From NCBI GenBank assembly GCA_964531675.1, contig CAZHFW010000012.1, positions 32,179 through 96,178 on the forward strand: a stretch of 64,000 nucleotides of DNA. Reading direction: 5' to 3'. Position 1 is the stretch's first letter. Every line of letters starts with the position of its first letter. Under the pieces are notes generated by a model. The model saw nothing but the letters and a program-made list of their open reading frames with translations. It made no database searches and was not told the DNA's origin. The translations under genes were made by a program, and so were the position numbers. This DNA is from CAZHFW01 sp964531675 (GTDB lineage: Bacteria > Planctomycetota > Phycisphaerae > Phycisphaerales > UBA1924). Shown piece by piece: positions 7,845 through 15,599 of the stretch.

Positions 7845-10040
7845 GTGACGACCCGGTCCCCGTTCGTGCGTGCATCCATCATCGGCCTTTCGCTGTTCCT
7901 CGCTGCCGGCACGACGCTGGCCCGCCAGGACGCTGCGCCCGCGGGCAAGACGCAGGAGGGTCAGCTCTCCGCGGTTGATCTCCTCAAGGACTTCAACCAC
8001 TACGTGCGCATCGCACGCTACGACCTGGCCGCGGGTCGCGCCACCGAACTGCTCTCGCGCGGGATCAAGCCCGTGGAGTTCGTGGATCTGGTCGAGCAGT
8101 CCCAGGAAGCCGATCGCTTCCAGGAGACCGTCGTCCGCGCCCTGCGCGTCTCGGAGGTCGAGAACCAGGCCGCCCAGCTCTACAAGCTCTTCGAGCAGGG
8201 CAAGCTCGCCCGCTCGCGCGATCCCGAGCAGATCAAGAAGAACATCGAGAACCTGACCGGTTCGATCCAGGCCCGCCTGATCGCCCAGCAGCGCCTCAAG
8301 GCCGCGGGCGAGTACGCGGCTCCCCAGCTTCTCGAAGCGCTGTTCGACTCGGGCAACCGCGCCCGTCAGACCGAAGCACAGCGCGTGCTCATCGACCTGG
8401 GCCGTCAGTCCATCGCGCCGCTGACCGCGTCGCTCATGGGCGTCGACGCGCCGCGTCAGGAGATGATCATCAACGTTCTGGGGAACATCCCCTACAAGAC
8501 GTCGCTGCCTTACCTGGCCGAGCTGGCCCAGAAGAGCACGTCGGCCGAGGTGAAGCAGGCCGCGACCCGCGCCATCGAGCGCGTCGCGGGCTCCTCCGGC
8601 GCCGCGGGCGAGGACGTCTCGGGCCTGTACCTGGCCCTTGGCGAGGATTACTACGCCGAGAAGTCCGAGCTCACGTCGTTCCCGGGCGAGGACTACCAGC
8701 TTCTCTGGTCGTTCGATCCCAGCGGCGGCCTCCAGATGACCCCGGTCCGCACCGAGGTCTTCAACGAGGCGATGGCGATGAAGGCCTCCGAGCGGGCCCT
8801 CAAGCTCAACGCGGGCAACGAGAAGGCGCTGGCCCTGTGGGTCGCGTCCAACTTCTCGCGTGAGATCCAGTCCCCCGCGGGCTACGACAACCCGGCGTAT
8901 CCGAGCTCGCGCCGCGACGCGATGTACTTCGCGGTCGCTTCGGGCGCCAAGACCTCGCAGCGCGTCCTGGGCCGTGCGCTCGACACCCGCAACACCCTGC
9001 TGGCCCGTCGGGCCCTGGCCGCGGTGGAAGCCACCGCGGGCGGCTCGGGCCTGTGGGCGACCGAAGACAACCGCGCTCCCCTGCTTGAGGCGCTCACCTA
9101 CCAGAACCGTCGCGTGCAGTACGACGCGGCCCTGGCGTTGGCCTCGGCGCAGATCAAGGACAAGTTCGCGGGCGCCGAGCGCGTCGTTCCCACGCTCGCC
9201 TCGGCGATCCGCGGCGCGGACGCCAAGTTCGCCGCGGTGCTCGCGCCGGATAACGAGCGCTACACCGCGATCCGCGGCATCCTCGAGAAGCAGGGCTACT
9301 CGGTCCTCTCCTTCGGCCGCACGGTCGAGGAGATCGCCGGTCCGGTCTCCGAGGTCCCCGCGGTGGACGTTCTGGTCGCGGTCGGCGTGACTCCCGAGAA
9401 GCTCGCGAGCACCGTCGATCAGGTCCGGACGAACGTGAAGCTCACCGCGACCCCGGTGATGCTCCTGACCTCGCCCGAGGGCTACACCGCCCTGCGTCGC
9501 CAGTTCGAGCGTGACGGCTCGGTGGCGGTGCGTCAGTCCGCGATGGCGGACGCCGACATCAGCAAGGCGGTCGAGGCTCTGGTCGAGGCCGCGTCGGGCG
9601 GTCCGATCTCGGGCGACGAGGCCAAGTCCTACGCGGATCGCTCCCTCAACGCCCTGCGTGATCTGGCGGTCTCCGGGAACGACGTCTTCAACGTCCACGA
9701 CGCGATGCTGCCTCTGATCGCCGCTCTGGAGACCAAGGACGACACGATCCAGCTCCGTCTGGCGGAGATCCTGGCCCGCATCGATGACAAGGCGGCCCAG
9801 GTCGCGGTCATGGACACGGCGTTGGCCGCGACCGGCGGGCAGCGCGTGGCGCTGCTCGGCAAGGTCGCCGACTCGGCCAAGCGTTCGGGCGGGAAGCTCG
9901 AGGATCGTCAGGTCAAGCGCGTCCTGGAACTCGCGACCGATGCCGATCCCGCGACCTCGACCGCTGCCGCGGCCTTGGCGGGTGCCCTGAGCCTTCCCAA
10001 CGCGGATCTGGTGCCTCTGATCACCGGCGACAAGAAGTAA
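7845..10040 (+). CDS. Secreted HEAT-repeat protein with a receiver-like segment
   Basis: The frame is open upstream, but GTG at 7845 is preceded by AGGAG at 6-nt spacing and starts a signal peptide ('SIIGLSLFLAAGTTLARQ'). The 731-residue product is mainly helical. Residues of about 145-260 form HEAT-like repeats ('APQLLEALFDSGN', 'SIAPLTASLMG', 'TSLPYLAELAQKSTSAEVKQ'), and more repeats appear after 580. Between about 450 and 570 a segment with 'AKFAAVLAPDNERYTAIRGI', 'AVDVLVAVGV' and 'TPVMLLTSPEGY' looks like a degenerate response-regulator receiver fold without a clear acidic pocket. It is probably periplasmic or envelope-associated. It heads the pseudopilin/secretin gene set but has its own strong terminator, so co-function is suggested only by position. 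Confidence 0.85.
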   Translation: MTTRSPFVRASIIGLSLFLAAGTTLARQDAAPAGKTQEGQLSAVDLLKDFNHYVRIARYDLAAGRATELLSRGIKPVEFVDLVEQSQEADRFQETVVRALRVSEVENQAAQLYKLFEQGKLARSRDPEQIKKNIENLTGSIQARLIAQQRLKAAGEYAAPQLLEALFDSGNRARQTEAQRVLIDLGRQSIAPLTASLMGVDAPRQEMIINVLGNIPYKTSLPYLAELAQKSTSAEVKQAATRAIERVAGSSGAAGEDVSGLYLALGEDYYAEKSELTSFPGEDYQLLWSFDPSGGLQMTPVRTEVFNEAMAMKASERALKLNAGNEKALALWVASNFSREIQSPAGYDNPAYPSSRRDAMYFAVASGAKTSQRVLGRALDTRNTLLARRALAAVEATAGGSGLWATEDNRAPLLEALTYQNRRVQYDAALALASAQIKDKFAGAERVVPTLASAIRGADAKFAAVLAPDNERYTAIRGILEKQGYSVLSFGRTVEEIAGPVSEVPAVDVLVAVGVTPEKLASTVDQVRTNVKLTATPVMLLTSPEGYTALRRQFERDGSVAVRQSAMADADISKAVEALVEAASGGPISGDEAKSYADRSLNALRDLAVSGNDVFNVHDAMLPLIAALETKDDTIQLRLAEILARIDDKAAQVAVMDTALAATGGQRVALLGKVADSAKRSGGKLEDRQVKRVLELATDADPATSTAAAALAGALSLPNADLVPLITGDKK

Positions 10041-10107
10041 GCCCAGGCCGAGCGATCCTGCCGCCCGATGAGGGCGTCTGACGCGAGGCAATCAGGACCG
10101 AGAACAC

Positions 10108-10142
10108 GCGAGCGGCGCCGCAGCGCCGCTCGCTTTGTTTTT
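10108..10142 (+). terminator. Rho-independent terminator after the HEAT-repeat gene
   Basis: GCGAGCGGCGC and GCGCCGCTCGC pair around a CGCA loop, followed by TTTGTTTTT. Confidence 0.9.
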
Positions 10143-10537
10143 GCACCTCTCGGACGTGCGGATAACACCGGCCCGCGTGCGCCGCCAGGGGCATCGATCG
10201 TCGTCAATCCCGGTGCTCAGCGGCATAAGTGGCCACCCGCGCACGGATTTGCGCAGCGCGGGCTGAAGCGCCGAGCTTCCGCAGTCGATCCCTTTCCCGT
10301 CGGTTGCCCCGCTTCTCCGGCTTGCCGGGAAGGGTGGGGCGGAGGACCCGCGGAGGAGCGGGCCCTTTCGTGGGAGCCGATCTCTTGGCGGACGTCGCGA
10401 GGCGTCCGGCCGGAATCCGAGGTAACGAATCTGGCGGCCTGTCGCTGCCGGGCGTGTGCCGAGGGAGTCATGGGCAGGGGCTCACGGGTTGCGTCCGGGC
10501 CTCTGGGACAGTTCGCAACTCAGAAGGAGGCGCTCGC
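10143..10537 (+). other. Long leader region upstream of the first pseudopilin gene
   Basis: About 395 bp separate the terminator from the pseudopilin start. Several GC-rich hairpins are possible, for example GGACCCGC...GCGGGCCC near 10346-10370 and GGACG...GCGTCC near 10391-10410. This suggests a structured leader. I looked for cyclic-di-GMP riboswitch signatures and did not find them. No gene is supported. Confidence 0.45.
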
Positions 10538-10945
10538 ATGCGCACGCGTCGTAAGTCGAAGGCCTTTACGCTGGTCGAAATCCTGATCGTCGTCGTCATC
10601 CTGGGCATCCTGGCGGCCATCGTGGTCCCGCAGTTCACGAACGCCACGCAGGACGCGCAGGCCGGCAACCTCAAGACGCAGCTGAGCTCGCTCAACAGCC
10701 AGATCGAGCTCTTCCGCGCCCGCACGAACAACTACCCCGATTTCTCTGACGCCAACATCTGGCAGACGATGATCGACGGCGGCTACATCAAGGCCGCGCC
10801 GGTCAACCCCTACAACAACCTCTCCTCCGTCGTCGTCGGCGCCGCTGACGCCACGCACGGCTGGAACTGGAACAGCACCGACAACGTGCTCGAGGCGTGC
10901 TACTTCGATGAGACCAACGGCGTGATCACGCCCGGTACTCCGTAA
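10538..10945 (+). CDS. GspG-like major pseudopilin (prepilin-type)
   Basis: The 135-residue protein has a type IV prepilin leader and N-terminal helix (leader MRTRRKSKA, then FTLVEILIVVVILGILAAIV) with the invariant Glu at mature position 5. The downstream 'IELFRARTNNYPD' and 'GYIKAAPVNPYN' regions match GspG/type II secretion major pseudopilins. The start is fixed by AAGGAGG 7 nt before the ATG. The residue before the cleavage point is Ala, not the usual Gly, so processing by prepilin peptidase should still occur but may be slower. It would be assembled at the inner membrane into a short pseudopilus. A hairpin follows, and a second GspG-like gene lies 192 bp downstream. Confidence 0.92.
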   Translation: MRTRRKSKAFTLVEILIVVVILGILAAIVVPQFTNATQDAQAGNLKTQLSSLNSQIELFRARTNNYPDFSDANIWQTMIDGGYIKAAPVNPYNNLSSVVVGAADATHGWNWNSTDNVLEACYFDETNGVITPGTP

Positions 10946-10963
10946 TCGATCGCTCGCTCACGC

Positions 10964-10987
10964 CGCCCGCGCCGCAAGGCGCGGGCG
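10964..10987 (+). terminator. Hairpin between the two GspG-like genes
   Basis: CGCCCGCGCC and GGCGCGGGCG form a perfect 10-bp stem with a GCAA tetraloop. No T-tract follows, so it may attenuate transcription or protect the pseudopilin mRNA 3' end instead of terminating fully. A second stem, GACCGGCGT...ACGCCGGTC, lies at 11032-11059. Confidence 0.5.
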
Positions 10988-11137
10988 ACGCTTCGGTCCC
11001 GCCAGCAACGGGACAACCCAGGCAGGGCAGAGACCGGCGTTCCGCCAGGGACGCCGGTCGGCTTTCCGGCTCGTCCCGCCGAGCCTGGCCTGGATCTCCG
11101 GGGTCGTCTTTCGGCGGGACACTCGAGGTGTGTACGG

Positions 11138-11602
11138 ATGCCGACCCTCTCCTTTCTGCGCCGGCGAAGCATGTCCGCGGGCTTCACGCTCGTGGAGATT
11201 CTCATCGTCGTGGTCATCCTGGGCGTGCTCTCCGCGATCGTCGTGCCGCAGTTCTCCAACGCGACCGCCGAGGCCTCGCGCACCCAGACCTACGACGAAC
11301 TCCAGCGCGTCCGCCGCGCCGTCGCGGTGTACTACCTCCGCAACGCCTCTCAGTTTCCCGAAGTGACCGACGGGGATGGCAACGCCGGTGCCTGGGGCGC
11401 TCTGGTTGGTCCGTCCTCCGGTTATCTGCGCAGCGCGCCGGTGAACAACTATGTCGGGGGATCCGGCGCTCAGCTCATCAAGATCGCTGCTTCGGCCGAT
11501 AGCACCTTCTCATCCGCCTATGGGTGGATCTTCGACCCCGCGACCGGAAACGTCTGGGCCGCTGGGTTCGATGCCGATGACCATCCGCTTCCCAAGCCGT
11601 GA
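11138..11602 (+). CDS. Second GspG-like pseudopilin
   Basis: The 154-residue protein has a 15-residue leader ending 'RRSMSAG' followed by 'FTLVEILIVVVILGVLSAI', a canonical prepilin peptidase site (Gly before Phe, Glu at +5). A globular C-terminal domain has the GspG-like 'YYLRNASQFPE' and 'GYLRSAPVNNYVGG'. An internal ATG (MSAG) would leave only a four-residue leader, so the first ATG is preferred. The first 30 mature residues are nearly identical to the pseudopilin at 10538, but the C-terminal halves diverge, implying paralogues with different roles in one pseudopilus. Confidence 0.9.
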   Translation: MPTLSFLRRRSMSAGFTLVEILIVVVILGVLSAIVVPQFSNATAEASRTQTYDELQRVRRAVAVYYLRNASQFPEVTDGDGNAGAWGALVGPSSGYLRSAPVNNYVGGSGAQLIKIAASADSTFSSAYGWIFDPATGNVWAAGFDADDHPLPKP

Positions 11603-11635
11603 GTGACCGGCGCGGAGGCATGAAGGGGCCGACCG

Positions 11636-11965
11636 ATGACACAGCAGCACACCGATCGCCGCTCGTACTCCAACGCCGTCCTCACCCTGATCGCGCTCTT
11701 CCTGGGCGTGATCGCGGTTGATCGCGTGACCGCCAACGCGGCCAGCGCCAATGCGCAGTCGCGCATGGCCCCGCCCGCCGGCGAACCCTCCGAAGGCGGC
11801 ATGATCAGCGCCCAGGAGCAGCGCAAGACCATGATCACCGAACTCCGGGGCATGTCTCAGCGCCTGGACCGCATCGAGGCGTCGCTCCAGAAGGGCATCT
11901 CCGTGAAGGTCACCGAGATGCCCGAGCTGCGTCTGCCCAAGGACGCCTTGGCGCCCAAGAAGTAA
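11636..11965 (+). CDS. Small bitopic membrane protein of the pseudopilin locus
   Basis: The 109-residue protein has a short basic cytoplasmic N-terminus, one hydrophobic segment ('NAVLTLIALFLGVIAVDRV', residues 13-31) and a periplasmic-side tail with a predicted short coiled coil ('MITELRGMSQRLDRIEASLQ'). I do not recognise a family. It sits 33 bp after a pseudopilin gene and 10 bp before the GspH-like gene, so it is almost certainly co-transcribed. Its layout recalls the small bitopic assembly proteins of type II/IV systems (GspC/GspM/PilN class), but no sequence motif supports homology. Confidence 0.7.
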   Translation: MTQQHTDRRSYSNAVLTLIALFLGVIAVDRVTANAASANAQSRMAPPAGEPSEGGMISAQEQRKTMITELRGMSQRLDRIEASLQKGISVKVTEMPELRLPKDALAPKK

Positions 11966-11975
11966 GGAGCCTCTT

Positions 11976-12542
11976 GTGACCAGTTGCCGCCCGTCCACGA
12001 ACTCCAGACACGGGTACACGCTGGTCGAGATGCTCGTTGTGGTCGTGATCCTCGGCATCGCCGGGGCCATGATCATCCCTTCGATGGGACAGGTCGGCGT
12101 GCTGCGCGTGCAATCCGCGGTCCGCCAGATCGTCGCGCAGATCACCGAAGCCCAGAGCGATGCGCTCGCGTATCAACGCGGCCGCGCCATCGTCTTTGAC
12201 GCCGAGGACGGCTCCTATCGCATCGTCGAAGTCGTCGGCAACACCGTCGACGTCGAGCACAACACCCTCGACCGAGGCGTCATCACCGGCGGCACCTACG
12301 GCGACGCCCGCATGACCTCCGTCGACTTCGGCCAGGGTTCCAACACCCTCCTCTTCGACGAGTTCGGCGCGCCCACCGCCCGCGCGGGAGAGAACACCCC
12401 GCCTCCCACCGGCACCATCATCATCCAGGGATCCGGACAGCAGTTCCGCATCCAGATCGACGGATACACGGGCCGCGTGACGGTCACCGACCAGGGCGTC
12501 ATTCCCAACAGCGGCGGCAACGGCGGCACGAGCAATGGCTGA
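11976..12542 (+). CDS. GspH/FimT-like minor pseudopilin
   Basis: The 188-residue protein begins at GTG 11976, preceded by AAGGAG at 6-nt spacing. The prepilin leader ends 'TNSRHG' and is followed by 'YTLVEMLVVVVILGIAGAM', so the cleavage site is Gly/Tyr with Glu at +5. The region 'VQSAVRQIVAQITEAQSDAL' and the late beta-rich 'FRIQIDGYTGRVTVT' are typical of GspH/FimT minor pseudopilins, which cap or initiate the pseudopilus. The next gene overlaps its last 8 bp, indicating translational coupling. Confidence 0.88.
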   Translation: MTSCRPSTNSRHGYTLVEMLVVVVILGIAGAMIIPSMGQVGVLRVQSAVRQIVAQITEAQSDALAYQRGRAIVFDAEDGSYRIVEVVGNTVDVEHNTLDRGVITGGTYGDARMTSVDFGQGSNTLLFDEFGAPTARAGENTPPPTGTIIIQGSGQQFRIQIDGYTGRVTVTDQGVIPNSGGNGGTSNG

Positions 12543-12867
12543 TTCTCAACCCATCACGCGAGAGCAACCTATGCGATTCATCGGCAGAAGCAGGAAGTTC
12601 GGCGCCTTCAGCGCCGTGGCCCTCGCGTTCACATTCGGCATGCTCATCTGGGTCAAGCTCCGCGTCGTGGAGTCGGTCCCGCGCCAGGCGTACGCCGAGC
12701 CCAAACGCGCCGCCAGCGAGCGCACCCCCGCGGGCTTCAAGCAGGGCAAGGCCCCCGCGTCCGCGCTGGCCCCGGTGCAGGATGCCGCAGCCAACCAGCA
12801 CGCGACCGCTCCCGAGCAATCTCCGCAAGTCGAAGGGCCCCAGGCCCCGGCCGCGTCGGGCGACTGA
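12535..12867 (+). CDS. Second small bitopic membrane protein of the pseudopilin locus
   Basis: A 110-residue protein with one hydrophobic segment ('FSAVALAFTFGMLIWVKLRV', residues 24-43) and a Pro/Ala/Gln-rich C-terminal tail likely outside the cytoplasm. The ATG at 12535 overlaps the GspH-like stop; an in-frame ATG at 12571 would remove 12 residues. No known family is recognised. The low-complexity tail could span the periplasm like a linker. It is the last gene before a strong terminator, so it closes the pseudopilin transcript. Confidence 0.65.
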   Translation: MADSQPITREQPMRFIGRSRKFGAFSAVALAFTFGMLIWVKLRVVESVPRQAYAEPKRAASERTPAGFKQGKAPASALAPVQDAAANQHATAPEQSPQVEGPQAPAASGD

Positions 12868-12927
12868 TCACGCCGATCCGGGCGCATGCTCGGAAACCCC
12901 CGCGTCCATCTCAGATCCAATCTTCAG

Positions 12928-12955
12928 CCCGCGCCGCACACCGGCGCGGGTTTTT
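12928..12955 (+). terminator. Rho-independent terminator closing the pseudopilin operon
   Basis: CCCGCGCC and GGCGCGGG flank a short loop and are followed by TTTTT. The secretin gene therefore probably has its own promoter within 12956-13128. Confidence 0.88.
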
Positions 12956-13128
12956 GTTGATCTGTGCCGTCTATTCCGGCGCGGGCGTCCCACAACTTTG
13001 TCGCGGGTCCGAAAGCGAGCGGCCCGAACTGTCGAATCAACACCATACCGGACTTCCGGCCGCTCTGTCGTGGCGGCCCGATCCACCCGGGACCGAGAAG
13101 CCAAATCCCAAGACGAGGGTGTGAAGAC

Positions 13129-15453
13129 ATGTTCGACGCTCAGAACAACAGCAAGGGCGAGAAGACCAACCGCGGCGGGCATCGCTTCGCGATCGCGGCG
13201 GCCCTGGTGCTCATCGCCGGGACCACCACCAGCCTCGCCCAGAGCGAGAACAACGCCGGCCTCTCGAACCTGGCCCAGATGGCCAAGGACGCGGCCAACG
13301 CCAAGCTCGCCCCCGCGGCGCGCCCGGCCTCGACCGAGCAGCAGGCCACCGAGCAGCCCTCGGATCGCCCGCGCGGCCTCGAGCACGAGGACTCCAAGAT
13401 CGCCGTCAACGATGACCTCATCGTCGACCTCCACGTCAACGACGAGGAACTCGCCAACGTCCTTGAGATGCTCTCCATCCAGAGCCAGCGCAACATCGTC
13501 GCCTCCAAGAACGTCGCGGCCAAGGTGACCGCCAACCTCTACGGCGTGACCTTCTTCGAGGCCCTCGACGCCATCCTCCACGTCAACGGGTTCGGCTACA
13601 TCGAGCGCGGCAACTTCATCTACGTCTACACCCTCGACGAGCTGAAGGAGATCGAAAAGCAGTCCCGCCAGCGCGTCAGCGCCGTCATCAAGCTCAACTA
13701 CCTCAACGCCCTCGACGCCGCCGAGTTCGTCAAGCCCCTCCTCTCCGAGGGCGGCTCCATCAAGACCAACGGCAAGACCGCCACGTTCACCATCCCCGAC
13801 AAGGCTCCGACCGGCGCCGACGAGTACGCCAACGACTCCACCCTGGTCGTCTACGACTACGAGGAGAACGTTGAGGAGATCAAGAAGCTCGTCGTCGGCA
13901 TCGACACCCGCCCGGCCCAGGTCCTCATCGAGGCCACCATCCTCCAGGCCGAACTCACCGAAAACAACGCCTTCGGCGTCGACTTCGCCCTCGTCGGCGA
14001 CCTGAACTTCACCGACTTCGCCAACTCGGGCGGTCCCCTGAAGGCCATCGATCAGCTCATCGCCGGCAAGTCCAGCGCCATCCAGAACGGCTCGACCTCG
14101 ACCATCGCGGTCCCCGCCGACGGCGAGGGCCGCGGTATCGTCAGCTCCCCCGGCCAGACCTCCGGCCCCGGCACGCTGAAGCTCGGTCTGGTTGACTCGG
14201 ACGTCGCGATCTTCATGAAGCTGCTCGACGAAGTCACGGACACGACCATCCTGTCCAACCCGAAGGTCCTGGCCCTGAACCGCCAGCCCGCCCGCGTGCT
14301 GGTCGGTCGTAAGGTCGGTTACCTCAACACGACCGCGACGGAAACCGCGACCACCCAGACCGTCGAGTTCCTTGATACTGGTACCCAGCTCTACGTCCGT
14401 CCGTTCGTGACGGCCGAAGGCCTGATCCGCATGGAGCTCAAGCCTCAGGTCTCGGAAGCGGTCATCCGCGAGGCCCGCGACGCCACCGGCGCCGCCGTGA
14501 CCATCCCCGACGAAGTCACCAACGAGGTCGTCACCAACGTGATGGTCCGCGATGGCCAGACGATCGTCTTGGGCGGTCTGTTCCGCGACTCCACCCAGAG
14601 CACCCGCCGTCAGGTCCCGGTGCTCGGCGACATCCCGCTCATCGGCGCCGCCTTCCGCGGTCACGATGACGAGATCAAGCGCTCCGAGATCATCTTCCTC
14701 GTGACGCCCTCGATCGTCTCCGACGAGGTCCTCCTCGCCGGCGGCGACAAGGCCAAGGCCCAGGTCGACATGGCCCGCGCCGGCGCTCGCGAAGGCACGC
14801 TGCCCTTCAGCCGCACCCGCATGACCGGCCAGCTGCTCGTCGAGGCTCAGCGCCTCGCCGACGCGGGCAAGAATGAGGAGGCGATGTGGAAGGTCAACCA
14901 GGCTCTGGCCATGGATCCCCACATGCCCGAGGCCCAGGCGCTGCGTGAGAAGCTCTCGGGCAACCGCAAGGTCTGGCCGTCCAACAGCATGCTGCAGGAC
15001 GTGATCAAGGCCGAGCTGGGCGCCAAGCAGAAGGTTGACGCGACCACGTCGCAGCCCACCTTCACGCCCGAGACGACGCCTTCCACGCAGGGCTCGTTCG
15101 CCCAGAACACCCCCTCGGACACCGCCGGGTTCACGCCCGAGTCCGGGACCAATCAGGTGGCCAACCAGGTGACCAATCCGGTGACCAGCCAGACCACCGA
15201 GCAGCCCGTGGCCCAGGCGACCACCACCACGCAGACCACCACGCAGACCTTCACGCAGACCGCTGCGACCCAGGTCGTCAAGCCTCAGTTCACGCGCCAG
15301 CCCGCGCCGCGTCGCACGCCCAACCCGGCGTTCACGTTCCGCGTCCGCGCGACGCCCACCCAGTCCACGCAGCCGCAGCAGGCTTCGCAGCCCGCCCAGA
15401 CGCAGGACCAGACCGGCACGCAGGCCTCGGTCCCGACCGACACGAGCAAGTAA
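13129..15453 (+). CDS. Secretin (GspD/PilQ superfamily) with TPR-like and Thr/Gln-rich C-terminal extension
   Basis: Secretins form the outer-membrane gated channel of type II secretion and type IV pilus systems. The 774-residue product has a signal peptide ('HRFAIAAALVLIAGTTTSLA'), an N-domain at about 100-170 ('DLHVNDEELANVLEMLSIQS'), further N-domains to about 330, and the secretin core at about 340-540 with 'VPVLGDIPLIGAAFR' and 'IIFLVTPSIV'. After the core come a TPR-like pair of helices near 575 ('AGKNEEAMWKVNQALAMDPH') and about 130 residues rich in Thr, Gln and Pro. An outer-membrane channel normally ends soon after the core, so the tail is unusual. The ATG at 13129 starts the signal peptide. 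Neighbours are pseudopilins upstream and a TPR lipoprotein downstream. Confidence 0.93.
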   Translation: MFDAQNNSKGEKTNRGGHRFAIAAALVLIAGTTTSLAQSENNAGLSNLAQMAKDAANAKLAPAARPASTEQQATEQPSDRPRGLEHEDSKIAVNDDLIVDLHVNDEELANVLEMLSIQSQRNIVASKNVAAKVTANLYGVTFFEALDAILHVNGFGYIERGNFIYVYTLDELKEIEKQSRQRVSAVIKLNYLNALDAAEFVKPLLSEGGSIKTNGKTATFTIPDKAPTGADEYANDSTLVVYDYEENVEEIKKLVVGIDTRPAQVLIEATILQAELTENNAFGVDFALVGDLNFTDFANSGGPLKAIDQLIAGKSSAIQNGSTSTIAVPADGEGRGIVSSPGQTSGPGTLKLGLVDSDVAIFMKLLDEVTDTTILSNPKVLALNRQPARVLVGRKVGYLNTTATETATTQTVEFLDTGTQLYVRPFVTAEGLIRMELKPQVSEAVIREARDATGAAVTIPDEVTNEVVTNVMVRDGQTIVLGGLFRDSTQSTRRQVPVLGDIPLIGAAFRGHDDEIKRSEIIFLVTPSIVSDEVLLAGGDKAKAQVDMARAGAREGTLPFSRTRMTGQLLVEAQRLADAGKNEEAMWKVNQALAMDPHMPEAQALREKLSGNRKVWPSNSMLQDVIKAELGAKQKVDATTSQPTFTPETTPSTQGSFAQNTPSDTAGFTPESGTNQVANQVTNPVTSQTTEQPVAQATTTTQTTTQTFTQTAATQVVKPQFTRQPAPRRTPNPAFTFRVRATPTQSTQPQQASQPAQTQDQTGTQASVPTDTSK

Positions 15454-15530
15454 GCCCGGGAGGCCCCCGGGGGAAGATTCGAAATCCTCCCCAGGCGGCA
15501 TAAAGCGACCCGGTTTTCGGACCGATTCCA

Positions 15531-15561
15531 GGGGTGGGGCCTTCAGGCTCCACCCCTTTTT
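15531..15561 (+). terminator. Rho-independent terminator after the secretin gene
   Basis: GGGGTGGGGC and GGCTCCACCCC pair around CTTCA, followed by TTTTTCGTTT. It lies between the secretin stop and the TPR lipoprotein start and may act as an attenuator, because only 38 bp then remain before the next gene. Confidence 0.8.
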
Positions 15562-15599
15562 CGTTTCCCGTCCGACCGCTCACCCCACGCGAGAAGCAC

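Noticed and set aside
10143..10537. Cyclic-di-GMP riboswitch before the first pseudopilin
   Set aside because: The conserved GEMM segments and tetraloop receptor pattern were not found; only generic GC-rich hairpins are visible.
12868..15501. An 877-codon minus-strand open frame opposite the secretin
   Set aside because: Antisense shadow; Gly/Leu/Asp/Val repeats mirror secretin codons.
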